A stretch of 64,000 bases of DNA from Ophiocordyceps camponoti-saundersi (nom. inval.) (GCA_003339415.1 PDHQ01000005.1:249068-313067), one strand, 5' to 3'; counted from the stretch's first letter, positions 36,149 through 48,326 are shown. Made by a program: numbers and translations. Notes: a model not told the origin generated them from the sequence alone.

Positions 36149-38554
36149 TACGTAATTCCTAATAGCTTAACTTTAAATATAGTATTTTTAAGTAATATAA
36201 TAATATATTTAATAAAGTATAGCTTTCTCTTTTTCTTAAGTTAAATAAAACTTATTTTTATTATTCTAAAAAATAGGATATATATAATACCCTTAAATTT
36301 ATCCCTAAAAGCGTTTATATAATATAAAAAGCGCAGTTAAGGTAAATTTAATTATCTTATAAAATCTTTTATTCTTAACTTTTATATATTCTATAAACTC
36401 CGCGCTTATAGCGATACGGATATAAACCCCTTATTTTTATATTATAAGCGGACTCCGCTCTTTCCGTTACCTCGTAGCGATAGCTTTAAGCTACGCTTAA
36501 AGTAACTCTAGGGGGGAGGGTAACGCTATATAAATTAATCGTAACCGCGAAAATTTTTTACTTAGAATATAGCTTTATTTTAAATTATAGTAAACTTAAA
36601 CCTAAAAGTTTACCGTATTTTTTACCTTATTAGAAGCTAAGGTAAGTATTAGTAAGATTATTTTAAGGGACGCCTTAGTCTCTATATAAGTAATTATCGA
36701 ATAAGTAATAAAGTTTAAAAAGGTCTAGGGAGGCGCCCCCCCTACTCCGACTCTATCGATTAGAAATATCTCCTTAGCTATTATAGTTATAGTTTCCTTT
36801 TTTTTTTATAGCTCCGAGGGGAGCGAAACTCTTCCGATATAAGCTATAGTTATAGCTAAAGCGCTAAAAAAAACTATTAAAAAATAAGTTTTAAAGTAAT
36901 ATAAGCGTTAGCTTATAATTTACTTTAATTTTATTATTATTTTACTTTAAGTTTAAGGCCTTAAAATAATTATAATAAGTATTAATTACGGATTTTATAA
37001 GTAAGGCTAAGCTTTTATAGTAAGGAAATTACTTAGCGGCGATATTATAATAATATTCTAAAATATTATTTATAAGCTTTAATTTAATTTAAAATAGCTT
37101 TATACTATTTTCGGAGAAAAAGCATACTTAATTAGTAGAGATTATACTTTTATTATAAAGAAGGTACTAGCGTAAGCTTTATAATAGGGCGGTAAGGAAG
37201 CCTTTTAGAAGAAGATTAAGTTTTCGAATAAAGTTTTAATAATATAACTATATACGAAAAGATATTATTTAAGAACTTAACGGAGTTTCCTTATAATTAC
37301 TATTAATAGCGTAATAAATATAAACTAAATTTATAATAAAAGTATAATAATATAAGCGGAGATTTTTAACGCGGAATTTTATAAGCTAAAAGTCTAACCT
37401 TAGTAATATTTTAAATATTATTAGCTTAGATATATCGCTAAATATTATATAGTAAAGCTATAATATAGCTAATATTCCGCCTTTTCGTACGCGGAGGGTA
37501 AGTTAGCTTACCTTATAACTTATAAAAAAAGACTATATTATTACCCTTTTTATCGGGGGATTTACCTTAAGTAAAGTTAACTTTACCTTAAGATAAGAGT
37601 AGCGTAAGACCGGGCGAAAGATATTTATATTTCCTAACCTTAAAAATTTACGGATTAGAATTCTATATATACCGCCCCTCCTCCCCCTCCGGCGCCGATT
37701 AGAGTTTAGTAATAGCTAGGGCGGAAACGCTAAAGAGCGAATATAATAGCTCCGCCTCTAACCTCCTCTTCGAACTTATTTATAGCTCCGCTATAATAAT
37801 TAGGCCGCTTTTTAGGACTAGCTATTATAAAGTTTATTATAAGCTAGTAAAACTTTTATATATTTTTTAATTATATTAATAAAGCCTCGATTAAATAAAT
37901 TATTTAAGATATTATAATTAAGCGCGAAGATTTAGTTTATAATAATAATAATATTTAGGAAAATAAGTAACTATATAAACTTTATACTAAACTTAGCTTA
38001 CGCGTACTTTTATTACCGTAAACTTTATTTTAAAAGAAATATTAGCTTCCTAATTACTTATTATTACTAGACTTATCTAAGGTATAGAGTGCCGGGTGCG
38101 GACCTAGTCCGGCCCTAAACTAAGGTAACGCTTAAAAGGAGGGTTTTACTCTAAGTTCTCCGGTTTTTCCTACTCCTAGAATATATATAAGATAGTTTTA
38201 GGCTATATATTAGGTATACTAGCGTATAAATATTATTATTATTATAAAATCTTTCTTTATATAACTTTATTATAGCGATAGTACGGCTCTCTAAGTTCTT
38301 AGGCGTTTTCTTTATAAATAAAAGTTTATTTATCTCCGAATTAATTTATTTTTCTATTATAGATACTCGAAAAGGTAAAAAAGTTATAATAAAAATTTTA
38401 TATTAATTAGATTAATAATACGATATTTATAGCTATTCTAAATTTATAGATAACCTTATAATATATTATAATAAAGGTATATAAATAGGGCTAAAAAAAT
38501 TTAACTATTATAGGAAATATATTTATATATACTATTTATATAAGGAAAAGGGAG
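36149..38554. other. Right arm of the pogo-like element, RIP-mutated
   Basis: AT-rich, nearly free of CA/TG, with no frame that I could assign. By position its left part should encode the N-terminal DNA-binding region of the split transposase on the minus strand. The remainder is probably the non-coding subterminal region. Confidence 0.5.
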
Positions 38555-38699
38555 TATATCTCTCCCCTAGTAAATTAAGTAAGCTGCTATATATACTATT
38601 TTTTCCGAGTTAAAGGTCCTTTTCCTAGTTATTAACCCCCCCTTCTCCTTAAAGCTTAAGAAAGGTCGAGAAGGGGGGTCGCTTTTAAGACCCCCCTAG
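38555..38699 (-). repeat. Right terminal inverted repeat of the pogo-like element
   Basis: Reverse complement of the left repeat, with RIP-type substitutions where the left copy keeps CA/TG (for example TTAAAAGC against TCAAAAGC, and TTAATAACTAGG against TCAATGACTAGG). Confidence 0.88.
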
Positions 38700-38701
38700 T
38701 A

Positions 38702-39068
38702 TGTTAAGCTAACTATTAGGTCCGACCTTAGCCGACTAAAAACCTACTTTCCGATTATATAATCTAACCACTGCCCACGGGCGTAGTACTTTATAAAACA
38801 AAGGTAGGGACTTTGCTTACTTAAATATATTAATTTAAGGAAAAATAATAAAATACTTTTTTTAGAATATATAATAATAGCTATCGTTAGAGCTTCTACT
38901 TAGTATTTTTCGGAATTAGTATATAATTTATCGGAATTAATATATACGGATAGGTAAAGTCCCTACCTTTATTTTATAAAGTACTATACCCGTGTGCAGT
39001 GGTCAGATTATATAATTTGAAAGTGGGTTTTTGGTCGGCTGAGGTCGGACCTGATGGTCAGCTTGACA
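38702..39068. mobile_element. 367-bp MITE with very long inverted repeats, TA target
   Basis: The ends TGTTAAGCTAACTATTAGG and, reversed from the right, TGTCAAGCTGACCATCAGG begin inverted repeats that align for about 135 bp, leaving roughly 100 bp of AT-rich centre. TA flanks both ends (38700-38701 and 39069-39070), so it is a non-autonomous Tc1/mariner-type element. There is no coding frame. The left arm, touching the pogo-like element, shows RIP changes; the right arm is nearly clean. The TIR differs from that of the neighbouring pogo-like element, so that element is not its obvious parent. Confidence 0.85.
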
Positions 39069-39070
39069 TA

Positions 39071-39429
39071 GTACTCGCAAAGAGGTGTACGTCACCGTGG
39101 TGAGCCTCAGCCACAACTCCTTCAGATCTCTGATGAGACTTACTCCGTAGAGGTACGGAGTAACAATGCGATTCCCTCGTCCTTACCCGAAGATCAGAGG
39201 CTCGTGTGCCAAGGCGAGCGGAACACGAGCTTAGGACCTACGAGTTTGGCTAGACCTGAAATGGATGATAAAGACTCTTCATGGGCCTTGGACCGCTGCC
39301 ACATGCAACGACTGTTTCACGAGACGCACACACACACTCGCTCACACTCACACCCACACATCAGTCATCTACATCTACGGAGAATGGCATCAACTCAACT
39401 GTTCCAACTCTTTTTTTCTTACTATCCTA
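39071..39429. other. 3' flank of the amidase gene
   Basis: GC-normal sequence with a CA-rich run near 39325-39360; no gene seen. RIP does not extend here. Confidence 0.5.
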
Positions 39430-41222
39430 TCAGTCCACGGCTAGAGGCTCAAATTTGTTCGCTCCAAGCGCATCCTCAACCCTCCCCATCAACGTCAACA
39501 CCTTCTCCTCCTCCAGTCGCCGGCCAATGACCTGTACGCCCACGGGTAGGCCATGCATCGCGTCCGCGTCGTACAGCTTATAAGCGCCTCGCGCCAAACC
39601 GTTCAGATCTCGTAGCTTGAAGTTGCTCGGCAGCTTATCCTTGAGCCTATCGACGTGAGTTACGGGTATGACGCCAGCACTGTAATCGATCTGGGTTCGT
39701 CCGTCAGTACGGTGCATCGACCGGCCAGATTTGGGAGCTTACCAGATTAAAGAGAAAGGTGTATGCGCAGCTGCTCACAGCGTCATGCATGCCGTTGTGC
39801 GGTACTGCTGGTGTTGCGTTGGGGGGCGCAATGATGAAGTCTAGCTTGGCGTCCTCCCACATGTCAAACCAGCGGCGCTTGTAGGCCTCCCTCTGCGAGA
39901 TGAGCGCACAATACTCCTGCGTCGTCCTCGGCTTCCAGTTCCGCAGCATGCCTGCCCACAATGGATCGCGACGGACGTATCGGATCCAAAGGTAGTGCAG
40001 ATACTGGAGGAAGCGGGGCAGCCGGGCGTAGAAGCGCAGCTGAGCCGCGCCGCGGTCATTACGCTCTCCGGTACGGAGATAGCTCATGACGGTTCCCAGG
40101 CCATCGGCACAGAGGAGCCTGGATGCGAGACGCAGACCCTCGTATGGTGATGGGGCCTCAATCTCGATGATGCGATGGCCGGCCTTGCGCAGAGCGGCCT
40201 CGGTCATCTCCAACGCCCTCTTGCAGGCTGGTGAGGGATCGATGACGCCGTCGGTGCGGAAGACTCCGACCCGCAAGATCTTCTTGTCTTTGTACTCGCT
40301 GACAACATCTGGTCGCCACGGCATCGGGTGGCAGGAAGGATCATACTTCCATGGGCCATTCTCGATGACGGCGCGCGTAAAGTAGACGAGGTCATTGAGG
40401 GTCCGGGCCATGGGACTGTAGACGGCAGGCACGCCGTCCTGACCGGGGATGCTGGTGGTGGCACCGAGCTTGGGCCAGCGGCCGATGGAGCACTTGAGCG
40501 AGTAGATGCCGGAGAAATGGGCGGGACAGCGGACGCTGCCGGCGACGTCGCTGCCGATGCCGATGCGGCCACCGAGGGCCAGCAACGCACCCTCACCACC
40601 AGTCGAGCCGCCAGGGGTATAGTTGCGGTTATACGGGTTGGTAGAGCGACCCCAGACGTCATTGGCAGACTCGAAACTGAGGAGAGTGATGGGTATGTTG
40701 GTCTTGACATAGGGGACGGCACCTAGGTCCTTGAGCATCCTCACCATGGGACCGTCCTCGGACTTGGGCTGGTCGACATAGCAGCTCATGCCAACGGTGC
40801 TATCATATCCCTTGACGTCGATGGTGTCTTTGAGACTGACGGGGATGCCGGCTAGGGAACCTTTCAAGTTGATGGAGCCATCATCGATCCAGCCCTGGGC
40901 ATCCTTGATGAGAAGCTCGGTCAGGCAGTTGGTTTTACCGTGGGCCCTCAGCGCGACTTTGCCATACGTGCTGAGGACACCAGATGCCAGAGCAGGATCA
41001 GCCTGAACGTCCGCGACGAGTTTCTCAATGGGCTTGTTGACAATGTCACGGTCGAACGAATTGATGGGAGACCGATAGGCGTCGAGGAGGCCGAGACGGG
41101 TAGTCCGCTGATCCTGCTTGAACTGGCTGAACGAGAGCTTGAGCTTTTGAATATGCCCGAAGACACTCGCTCATACATACGTACCAGTCTCGTCGATGTC
41201 TTAAGTAGTCGAGAAGGAACAT
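39430..41222 (-). CDS. Amidase-signature hydrolase (fungal FAAH-like amidase)
   Basis: Three exons (41222-41185, 41126-39743, 39690-39430; introns 58 and 52 bp) encode about 560 residues, normal for fungal amidases. The Ser-cisSer-Lys triad is visible: K112 in GIPVSLKDTIDVKG, cis-Ser S187 in PGGSTGGEGALLALGG, and nucleophile S210 in GIGSDVAGSVRCPAHFSG. The enzyme should hydrolyse a carboxamide, but substrate class cannot be told from these motifs. The short first exon (MFLLDYLRHRRDC) is inferred from a consensus GTACGT donor and from restoring the frame into QFKQDQRTTRLGLLDAYRSP. The last exon supplies the conserved HGLPVGVQVIGRRLEEEKVL ending. No signal peptide or clear membrane segment is seen. 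The gene starts about 360 bp beyond the MITE. Confidence 0.87.
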
Positions 41223-41918
41223 GGTTGGCCGACGAAAAGGAGGAAGATGAAGGTCACGGAGGAGAGGAGGGGTAAAGCTGGGCAGTTACTTGGATTGGTG
41301 AGAAAGGAGGGGTCACGAGACTGGGGAGGGGGGGTGTTCCCTCGGCTGTTGCTCAACCGTGTAACGGCCGGGATTCGGGCGCTTGGTGTGACGAGGGCGA
41401 GAGTCGGGATGGTAGGGCTTCGTTACTTCGCCGTAGGGCTGCTTCCAGTATTCGTAAGCAGGCCAGTAGAGCGAGTAAGGGGTGTTCAAAGATATACCTG
41501 AGCTGTCCTTTGGCATTATCGTAGAGAGGAAGAACGAAGTATCATCATAAGTGATGCGCCGATGGAAACCGGAAGAGGCAATCATCCATCTAGAGTCTCT
41601 GGTAATCGTCAAGTCCCTATACTAAAGCCTTGCGCTTCCGAACCGCTGCAGAATCAGTAGCGGTACACACATAAGCTAAAGCACAGAACCCCCCCTTCCC
41701 CCCTTCTCGAGCCCCTCCCCGGGGCCATGGAAAAGCAGCCAATGACGGGGCTCGATAACATCCAGGGCCCGCAAATTCCCCAGTGACGACGGAGGCGCGA
41801 CACAACAACAAATCGTCACTTCTCCTCTTCCACCACCACCTCATCCTCCCCCTCCTCCTCCTCCTCCTCCTCCTCCTCCCCCCCTCCGATGACGATACTC
41901 ACGGCGCTTTTCCCCGCC
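41223..41918. promoter_or_regulatory. Divergent promoter region, amidase / DUF1776 gene
   Basis: About 700 bp between two divergent starts. It holds a TCC microsatellite at about 41848-41880 just before the plus-strand start. No convincing third gene was seen. Confidence 0.55.
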
Positions 41919-43557
41919 ATGCCCTCCGACGATCATCAGAATTTTTTCGACTCGGTTCGCACGCCTCATCTCCCGTTTTGCTACTGGATAAATGGGGAAA
42001 AATCTTCTGACTTGAAAGGCGCAGCTTTCCGGCATCTCCCTCGACGTCGCTGATTTCGTCGACCGCCATGTCGACCGCGCCGCTTCGACTTTACGCGATG
42101 CCCTGGCCTCTTCCACTTGGTTTCCCGAATCTATAAGGCCCAGTCCCGCCGTGAGGCCATCGGCGCCTTCCGCCGCTTCTACTGCCGTCGCGTCGCGCCT
42201 CGAGTTGGCCCAGCGTTGGGTCGTTCGCCACAAGCTTGTCACGGGCCTCATCGTTGTCATCTGCGGCACGGTAGTCTACAGCGGGTACCGCAAGAGCCGC
42301 CGTCGCTGGCCTCGAAAAGCCCGGAGAGCCAAGAGGGCCCGTAATGGCGGACGCGTCGAGGTCGTCGTCGTCGCAGGTTCACCAACCCTACCCCTGACCA
42401 AGTCACTGTCCTTGGATCTGGAGAGGCGCGGCTTTGTCGTGTTTGTCGTTTGTAATGCCGTCGAGGACGAGAATCTTGTCAATGCCTTTTCGCGACCGGA
42501 TGTCCGCCCGCTGACCATCGACACCACCAACGTACGTCCTCTTCTTACACCCTTTTCGCCTCGCATAATTCTCCTGACTGACATTTCCTTGATGTAAAAG
42601 CCCCCTCGCGCTGGCGCCGCCATTGAGCGCTTTGCCCACTATCTGCAGTCGCCGCAAGCCCCCGGCCCCCAGGTTAAGCCGAACCAGATGACGCTCAAGT
42701 CGGTCATCCTCATCCCAAGTCTCCACTACCAGACGTCGCCCATCGCGACGATACCGCCCTCGAGCTTCGCCGACCTCTTCAACACCCATCTTCTACAGCC
42801 CATTCTCACCATTCAGGCCTTCCTGCCGCTGCTTACGTCGCGGCTGAACCCGATCGGCGAGAAATGGGTTCCTCCCAAGGTCCTCGTCTTCACCCCGTCC
42901 ATCATCTCCTCTATCAACCCACCCTTTCACGCGCCCGAAGCGACCGTCTGCTCTGCCCTCGCCGCCTTCACCGAGGTGCTGACGGCCGAGCTCCGTCCGC
43001 TCGACATAGCCGTGACCCATGTTCAGCTCGGTACCTTTGACTTCTCCGGCTTCTCCGCGACAGGCCGGTCACATCACTCGCTCGCTCCCGGAACGCCTCA
43101 CGACACGCTCGTCTGGCCTGACGGCGCGCGTCACGTCTACGGCCGCAACTTCGTGGCTCAGACCACCTCGGCTGTCTCGGGCGGTCGCATCCGCGACTTC
43201 AAGCCAAGCTCGCTACGCTGTCTGCACACGACCGTCTTCGACGTCATCGACGGCTCCATCACTAGCTCCTCTGTCCGCGTCGGCCTCGGCGCCGGCATCT
43301 ACGGTTTCGTCGGACGCTGGGCGCCCCGAAGCCTCGTCTCCTGGATGATGGGCATCCGTCGCGTCGACCAACTGTCGACCTGGAAGGCTAGCCTTGACGA
43401 CGCGGCGGCTGCGTCTTCGCCCCACTGCGACGAGGGCGACGACCCGGACCCGGCGCTTTCCAACGAGTTTATCGCCGTCCCGTCGGAGCGCAACGTCTGG
43501 AACTCAGACACGGTTGATAGCAGCCTCTGGGTGCCGTCTGTATCCGAGACGTCGTAA
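41919..43557 (+). CDS. DUF1776 family protein (SDR-like fold)
   Basis: Three exons (41919-41954, 42025-42531, 42601-43557; introns 70 and 69 bp) encode about 499 residues. The short first exon gives MPSDDHQNFFDS and joins to LSGISLDVADFVDRHVD, the family's amphipathic N-terminus; its donor GTTCGC is non-consensus. A single membrane anchor (LVTGLIVVICGTVVYSGY) is followed by a basic RRRWPRKARRAKRARNGG stretch. Then comes a Rossmann-like region (VEVVVVAGSPTLPLTKSLSL, ERRGFVVFVV) resembling short-chain dehydrogenases but without the usual YxxxK. The yeast relative is, from memory, the mitochondrial protein Ysc83. Function is unknown. An in-frame upstream ATG at 41889 would add ten residues; I prefer 41919 because homologues start with a comparable acidic motif. 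Confidence 0.8.
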
Positions 43558-43852
43558 GCGCGTTGAAGACGCGCGTGTATGAAAAAATTGACATGATATA
43601 TATATATATTTTTTTTGTTTCTTTTCCGTGTCTCGAAATAGACGTTATGACGAGTTCATCTTGTGTTGCATATCATTTTCTATACTCGGCATTGGAGGTG
43701 GGGAGTTGGCACATGAATCTAGGTAGTCAGTATATAAAGTCCTCTCTCTTATTCATCTACACGGCTCTCTCCTCTTCGTCAAAGGCGACGGAGAAAAATA
43801 CCAATACGCTGTGAACGCTTTCCTCATACCCTTCCTCGTAAAACAGCCAACT

Positions 43853-44704
43853 TCAATGTCCCCTCCCGCGGAAGCGCCTGTCTCTGCCAGACCTCCACTT
43901 CCCGCCACGAGCATGACGACCAAAGCGGCCCGCATCGTCGCGATCCCTCAGCCCATCCCTACCGGACCGATCATCAAGGGCGTCATCACCCCGCGAAGAC
44001 ATGTTAGGCAGGGAAGACGACGACGGCAACGGCGGCAACCCCGAGCCGTGATGACGACGATGGAGCTGATGATGATGATGGTCGTCTCTGTGTTCATCCT
44101 TGGTCCTATCGTCCGTCTTGACGACGGGCTTTTCCAGGTTGTTGGACCACTTCGCGTGTGCGCCTTGCTTGCAATCCGACCCGTCTGGACAGAATCCCGC
44201 GAGGTAAAAAGGACACAGCTTCCTCCGAACATGCTTCTTGCTGCAGAGCGGACCGAGAGGACAGAATCCCATGTCGTAATGAGGACAAGGAGGCAGCCTC
44301 GTCAAAGGATCGACGTGAAGATAAAGACACTCCTCCCCATTCGAGCAATAGCCATTCCTCATGAAGAAGTTACACTCGGGCATTTTGCGCAGGTTATACT
44401 CGTGAAGGAATTCGCAATGCTCGCCCTTTTTACAAAGGCCTCTGAGCCAGTGCTTGCAAACCAACGAGTTAAGACCGCCGGATTGCGTCGTCGACCTCGA
44501 GTCTCCGCCGGATATGACGTGCCGCTCCGAGCATCGCGTTCCGTTCGGACACGATCCCGTCTGGAAGGCTTTGCAGATCGGTCGGTCTGCTGGGAGGCCT
44601 ACTTGGTGCGTGGTGCGGAGGAAGGGCGTGAAGCGGAAGTGATACGGTTGGATGGCTCTGTGTTCGAGGATGGCCGCGCTGGCCGTTTCTGCAGTTACTT
44701 TCAT
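43853..44704 (-). CDS. yth1: mRNA 3'-end-processing CCCH zinc finger protein Yth1 (CPSF30)
   Basis: An intronless frame of about 283 residues. Five CCCH fingers follow one another: [77 protein letters not shown] and [20 protein letters not shown]. The N-terminus [18 protein letters not shown] is the usual Yth1 lead-in. A His/Arg/Gly-rich tail with [18 protein letters not shown] closes it. Yth1/CPSF30 binds the AAUAAA-type poly(A) signal within the cleavage and polyadenylation factor in the nucleus. The upstream in-frame stretch is hydrophobic and unlike the family, so the ATG at 44704 is taken as start. It is convergent with the DUF1776 gene, only 295 bp away. Confidence 0.93.
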   Translation of the reverse strand: MKVTAETASAAILEHRAIQPYHFRFTPFLRTTHQVGLPADRPICKAFQTGSCPNGTRCSERHVISGGDSRSTTQSGGLNSLVCKHWLRGLCKKGEHCEFLHEYNLRKMPECNFFMRNGYCSNGEECLYLHVDPLTRLPPCPHYDMGFCPLGPLCSKKHVRRKLCPFYLAGFCPDGSDCKQGAHAKWSNNLEKPVVKTDDRTKDEHRDDHHHHQLHRRHHGSGLPPLPSSSSLPNMSSRGDDALDDRSGRDGLRDRDDAGRFGRHARGGKWRSGRDRRFRGRGH

Positions 44705-45114
44705 TGTATTTTCGTTTTTATCGTCGTCGAGCTGGGATTTTATGTGGTGGTTTGTTAGTTGGCCTTGTCTTGGGAGAGGGAGGAAGAGTATCTTCCAAGT
44801 TAGAAAGATGTGGATGATGAACATGATGATGAAGTTGTTGGTTGATTAGTCAGCAGGCTCTTCTCGAAGCGAAGACGAGCACAAAGAGCTTGATGATGAC
44901 GTCGTCTCTTCGAAGCTCACTCATTCGATCCTCAGCAACTCCTATGATTCTCCTACGGCACAATGCTTAACAAGTTCATACGCTCTTTCAAGTCCGATGT
45001 CTAATTAATCTAGAGCATTCTTCAATCTCTCTCACCTTCTCATCCATCCGCTTCTCTCGTCTATGTATGACCGAGACCCGGCTCAGAAAATCAACGCCTC
45101 AAAGCTCAGACTAC
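44705..45114. other. Intergenic between yth1 and the methyltransferase
   Basis: 410 bp between two tandem minus-strand genes, presumably holding the yth1 promoter and the methyltransferase 3' end. No gene recognised. Confidence 0.5.
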
Positions 45115-46491
45115 CTACCCTTTCCTACCGTAGCAGAAGCAACACTTCACGTATCGACGCGCCGTCACGTCTCCCAGACTCTTCTCCGCCTGCTCCAGAA
45201 GCGTCCGTCGCTGAGGGGGGGAAAGACCCAATGCCGCCAGCGGTTTGGCCGCCAGCCCGTCTAGTGACTCTAGAATGACCATCTCATTGAGCAGGCCCAG
45301 AGTCTTCAAGTGTCCATCGTGCGGCCAGCTCGAGATGGGTATCTTCTTTGTTATACAGCGCACGTCGGAGAATCCCGCTTCTCGTAGGATCTCTTTTAAT
45401 TTGAGAGCCTGCAGGGGATCACATCCCAAGCAGCGCAGACCCTGGACCGCAGCCTCGTGGAATAAGCGCAGCGCGTCATCGTCACCCATTGTGTCGTCGT
45501 CGCAGTATATTTGCGGTATCAGGTCATGAAATTCCACCCAGCCCCCCTTTTTAATGCGGCTGAACGTCAAGCGGGAAAGGGGGAAGAAAACAGACGAGAG
45601 GTCAGCCGTTGTCATACCGCCGTCTCCGTCTGTCTCCAACTTACGGGTAAGCCCTCTCCAGGAGGCCACGCAAGTCCCTCAGGACGCCCGCCATGCCGCG
45701 GAAGAAGACGAGGTCGTACCCAGAACCGTGTAGCCATTCGGGTTCCTCGCAATCGTCGACAAACATGCGCACATTGACAGGCACCCACCTCGGCTGAATG
45801 GCGGACAGGTCCGTCCCGATGACGCTAGCACTTGGGTATAGATCAGCCACTGCAGAACGTCTTTGTCGTTAGTCTTTGTTATGGATTATGTGCATTAGAA
45901 GGGATCCAGCGGGAACAAAAGAAATACCGTCTATAGCCCAAGTTCCTTTTAACGCCGGTGCCGCCGATCAGCTCTGAGCTATGCCATAATCAAACAAGGA
46001 GGAGTGAGAGGGAGAGAGGGAGAGGGAGAGAAAGAGAGAGAAGAGGGGGTCACACCAGTCCCGGTCCCGATGTCGATGATTTTCTGAGGACGACGACCGA
46101 TGTCGGAGTGGAATAATTGTCCATTCTGACGAGCTGCTTCGTCGGCTTGGCCTTCTCATCTCTCGGGGGTGTGTGAAGAAGGGAAAGAGAAATGGGCAAT
46201 CTAATGGCGTACGGTGATTTCCAACATCAGGGAATGGTTCAGCTCTTCTCGCTTCTGCTCTCGACCGTCGTTTGGAAGAGGATAGCGGCCTTTGCAGTAG
46301 CCGTGGTAGCGACGGCCGTGAGCCCAATCGTCCTGATAGACGCTGGGACAGATGGACGTCGACTCGGCACAGGAGGAGTCTGATCTGGAACCATCCAGGA
46401 CGTCGGTTTCCTGTCCTGAGTCGCTGAAGATGGTCTGGATATCGGCGGCAGACGAGATGAGCGAAAAGGAGGTATCGTCACATCGAGACAT
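45115..46491 (-). CDS. LaeA-like SAM-dependent methyltransferase
   Basis: Five exons (46491-46213, 46125-46056, 45945-45928, 45849-45645, 45559-45115) encode about 338 residues; the third exon is only 18 bp. The SAM-binding motif I reads KIIDIGTGTGTWAIDVADLY and continues ASVIGTDLSAIQPRWVP, then VNVRMFVDDCEEPEW. Before it, GRRYHGYCKGRYPLPNDGREQ is the typical entry of the LaeA-like/Tam family, and after it come KKGGWVEFHDL and a C-terminal RRYVKCCFCYGRKG. LaeA relatives influence secondary metabolism, but the family is large and many members are unrelated to that role, so only the methyltransferase class is claimed. Splicing was chosen to keep motif I intact; the exon 1/2 acceptor was placed at 46126 because it gives the expected ITNGQLFHSDIG join. 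Confidence 0.85.
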
Positions 46492-48246
46492 GGTGTCGGT
46501 TTGATGTAGCGAGAGGAGAGGAAGGGGGGGGGTGAGAAGGAAGGACAGGAATAGAGAGAGAGAGAGAGATGAGGGTATAAACTCGACATGCATTGAGTTC
46601 TTTTTATTCCTTTTTCCTTCCTCCCCTCGTTCTCGAGGATGCCTGTCCCCCCCCAAGGTTAAACGCAGGGTCGACGCAAGCTTACCTGTCCGATCTGTCT
46701 CCAGCCTCTAGCCTACATGGATCTAGAGCTAGAACAGTGGAGTGAAAACCAGGGTAATTCCGTGCAACAGCTAAGTAAGATGTCGATCCATGATCATGTT
46801 CTGTTGTCTACATCTGTCTTCGGAAACCAAGCAAACGATGCCGAAGCCGTATGTTATGCATGTATGTGCTATATGGTAGTGAGTGGACTGGTGGCTTAGA
46901 CGATTGAGAGGTATGTATGTATGTAATGAGCGTGTATGGTATGTATGACAAGGTACGACATCCCTTACTTGATAGGCTCCAGTCCCCCATCGTGGCCCCC
47001 CTTTTTTAATATTTCTCTGTTGACCCTTTTTGATCCTCCCGAAAAAGATCGGTTCAAAAAGTTCGCGGTCGCTCCTACGGGCCGATGCATGGATACGCGG
47101 AGGAATTGCTGCAACTTTATGGTCCATCTTGGAGATGGCATCAGCCTTCGGATTGGCTGTACTGCGTTGGCCCGAGTGTCACAAGATTGCTGCGCGATGT
47201 TGGTCTTTCATGAGCTGGAACGGTTTACTGCCCGACGGAGGTATCTATAATGGCCTGACGGAACAATAATTGCCTCGAGGCTGGTTTGTGATTTTGACGA
47301 TTCTGCCAAGATTAGCTGAAAGACTTACAACATACAACATACATACATACATATGTACGGACGGATGGAAAGGGGTAGAGAAGGCGTCTGGACGATTCCT
47401 GTTAATCCAAGTAAAAAGTCCTTATCGTCATGGTCTGAGGCAGTCATCATGCCATATTCTGTACGTTAAGATGATGGATCAGTCGGACTCTTTCCGCACA
47501 TACATACAAGGACTTCGATTCCCCAAAGCCATGGATAGCTCAACCAGCTTGAATCATCATAGTAACAAAGGCCAGTCTTGAGCTCAGCAACGATCTTCCC
47601 ATCGGGACACGTCGATCATTATCGATGTCCTCCCTATACGCATGTACATACATACATACATACATACTCATGTACAATATCAGGCACGACTCGATGCAAA
47701 GCTTCCAGAATCCGGAGCGGAAGCTCAATCGAAGAGGATGAAGAGAAAAAAGCCATGTCTCCCTTGAGAACCACTCGATCAGTCACAAAGCTACTCCTCA
47801 AGAAGTATCGAGTGAGAGACTTTTTTTCAACACTGAAAGGAGAAGAAGAAACTTTCTAGACAAGTTTGATCGTAGCCTAGACAGCTGCGGCGAAGCCGAG
47901 ATAACAGCGATAACTTGAAGTCGGTGATGTCGATTGTCAACCACAGCGGAACGGCGCGGAAGTGGAGGTTCGGGTCGGCACGGATCAACCACGGCCCGTC
48001 TGTATGACGGCCTTTCGTAATCGATAACGGAGCACGGCTCACTCACCAACCCTCCGACCAACCAAACGCCTCCAAAGACGGACTTCCTCGTCGACAAGAC
48101 CCGAAACAGAGAAGGATGAAGCGAAACAGCTGAAGAAGACCATTTGTGACGGGTCGGACACCGAATTTAAGAAGCGAGATAGAATCTGGCAGAGAACATC
48201 GGAGAATATGCCAGCTGCACGGTCCGCAGAGCCTCATTAGCATCCT

Positions 48247-48273
48247 CCCCCCCCCCCCCCCCCCCCCCCCCCC
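48247..48273. repeat. Poly-C tract (27 bp)
   Basis: Uninterrupted C homopolymer, about 170 bp before the ATG of the downstream gene. Confidence 0.85.
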
Positions 48274-48324
48274 ACACAGAAAAAACAAACACACAACAGA
48301 CAAAACCAAACCGCCCACACAAAA

Positions 48325-48326
<2 letters not shown>

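Larger units (their letters stand above)
27743..38699 (-). mobile_element. pogo/Fot1-like (Tc1-mariner) DNA transposon, RIP-inactivated, carrying a nested gypsy element
   Basis: Terminal inverted repeats of about 145 bp begin CTAGGGGGGTCTCAAAAGCG at the left; the right end is the same apart from RIP-type changes. The element is flanked by TA at 27741-27742 and 38700-38701, the Tc1/mariner target. Minus-strand transposase remnants of the pogo DDE family lie in the left arm. After removal of the nested gypsy element and its duplication the host element is about 4.84 kb, long for Fot1-type elements. The roughly 2.4 kb to the right of the gypsy insertion should hold the start of the transposase and non-coding sequence, which I could not resolve. 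The interior shows near-complete loss of CA/TG. Confidence 0.85.

Noticed and set aside
43811..44758. 315-residue plus-strand frame
   Set aside because: Exactly opposite yth1, whose five CCCH fingers establish the coding strand.
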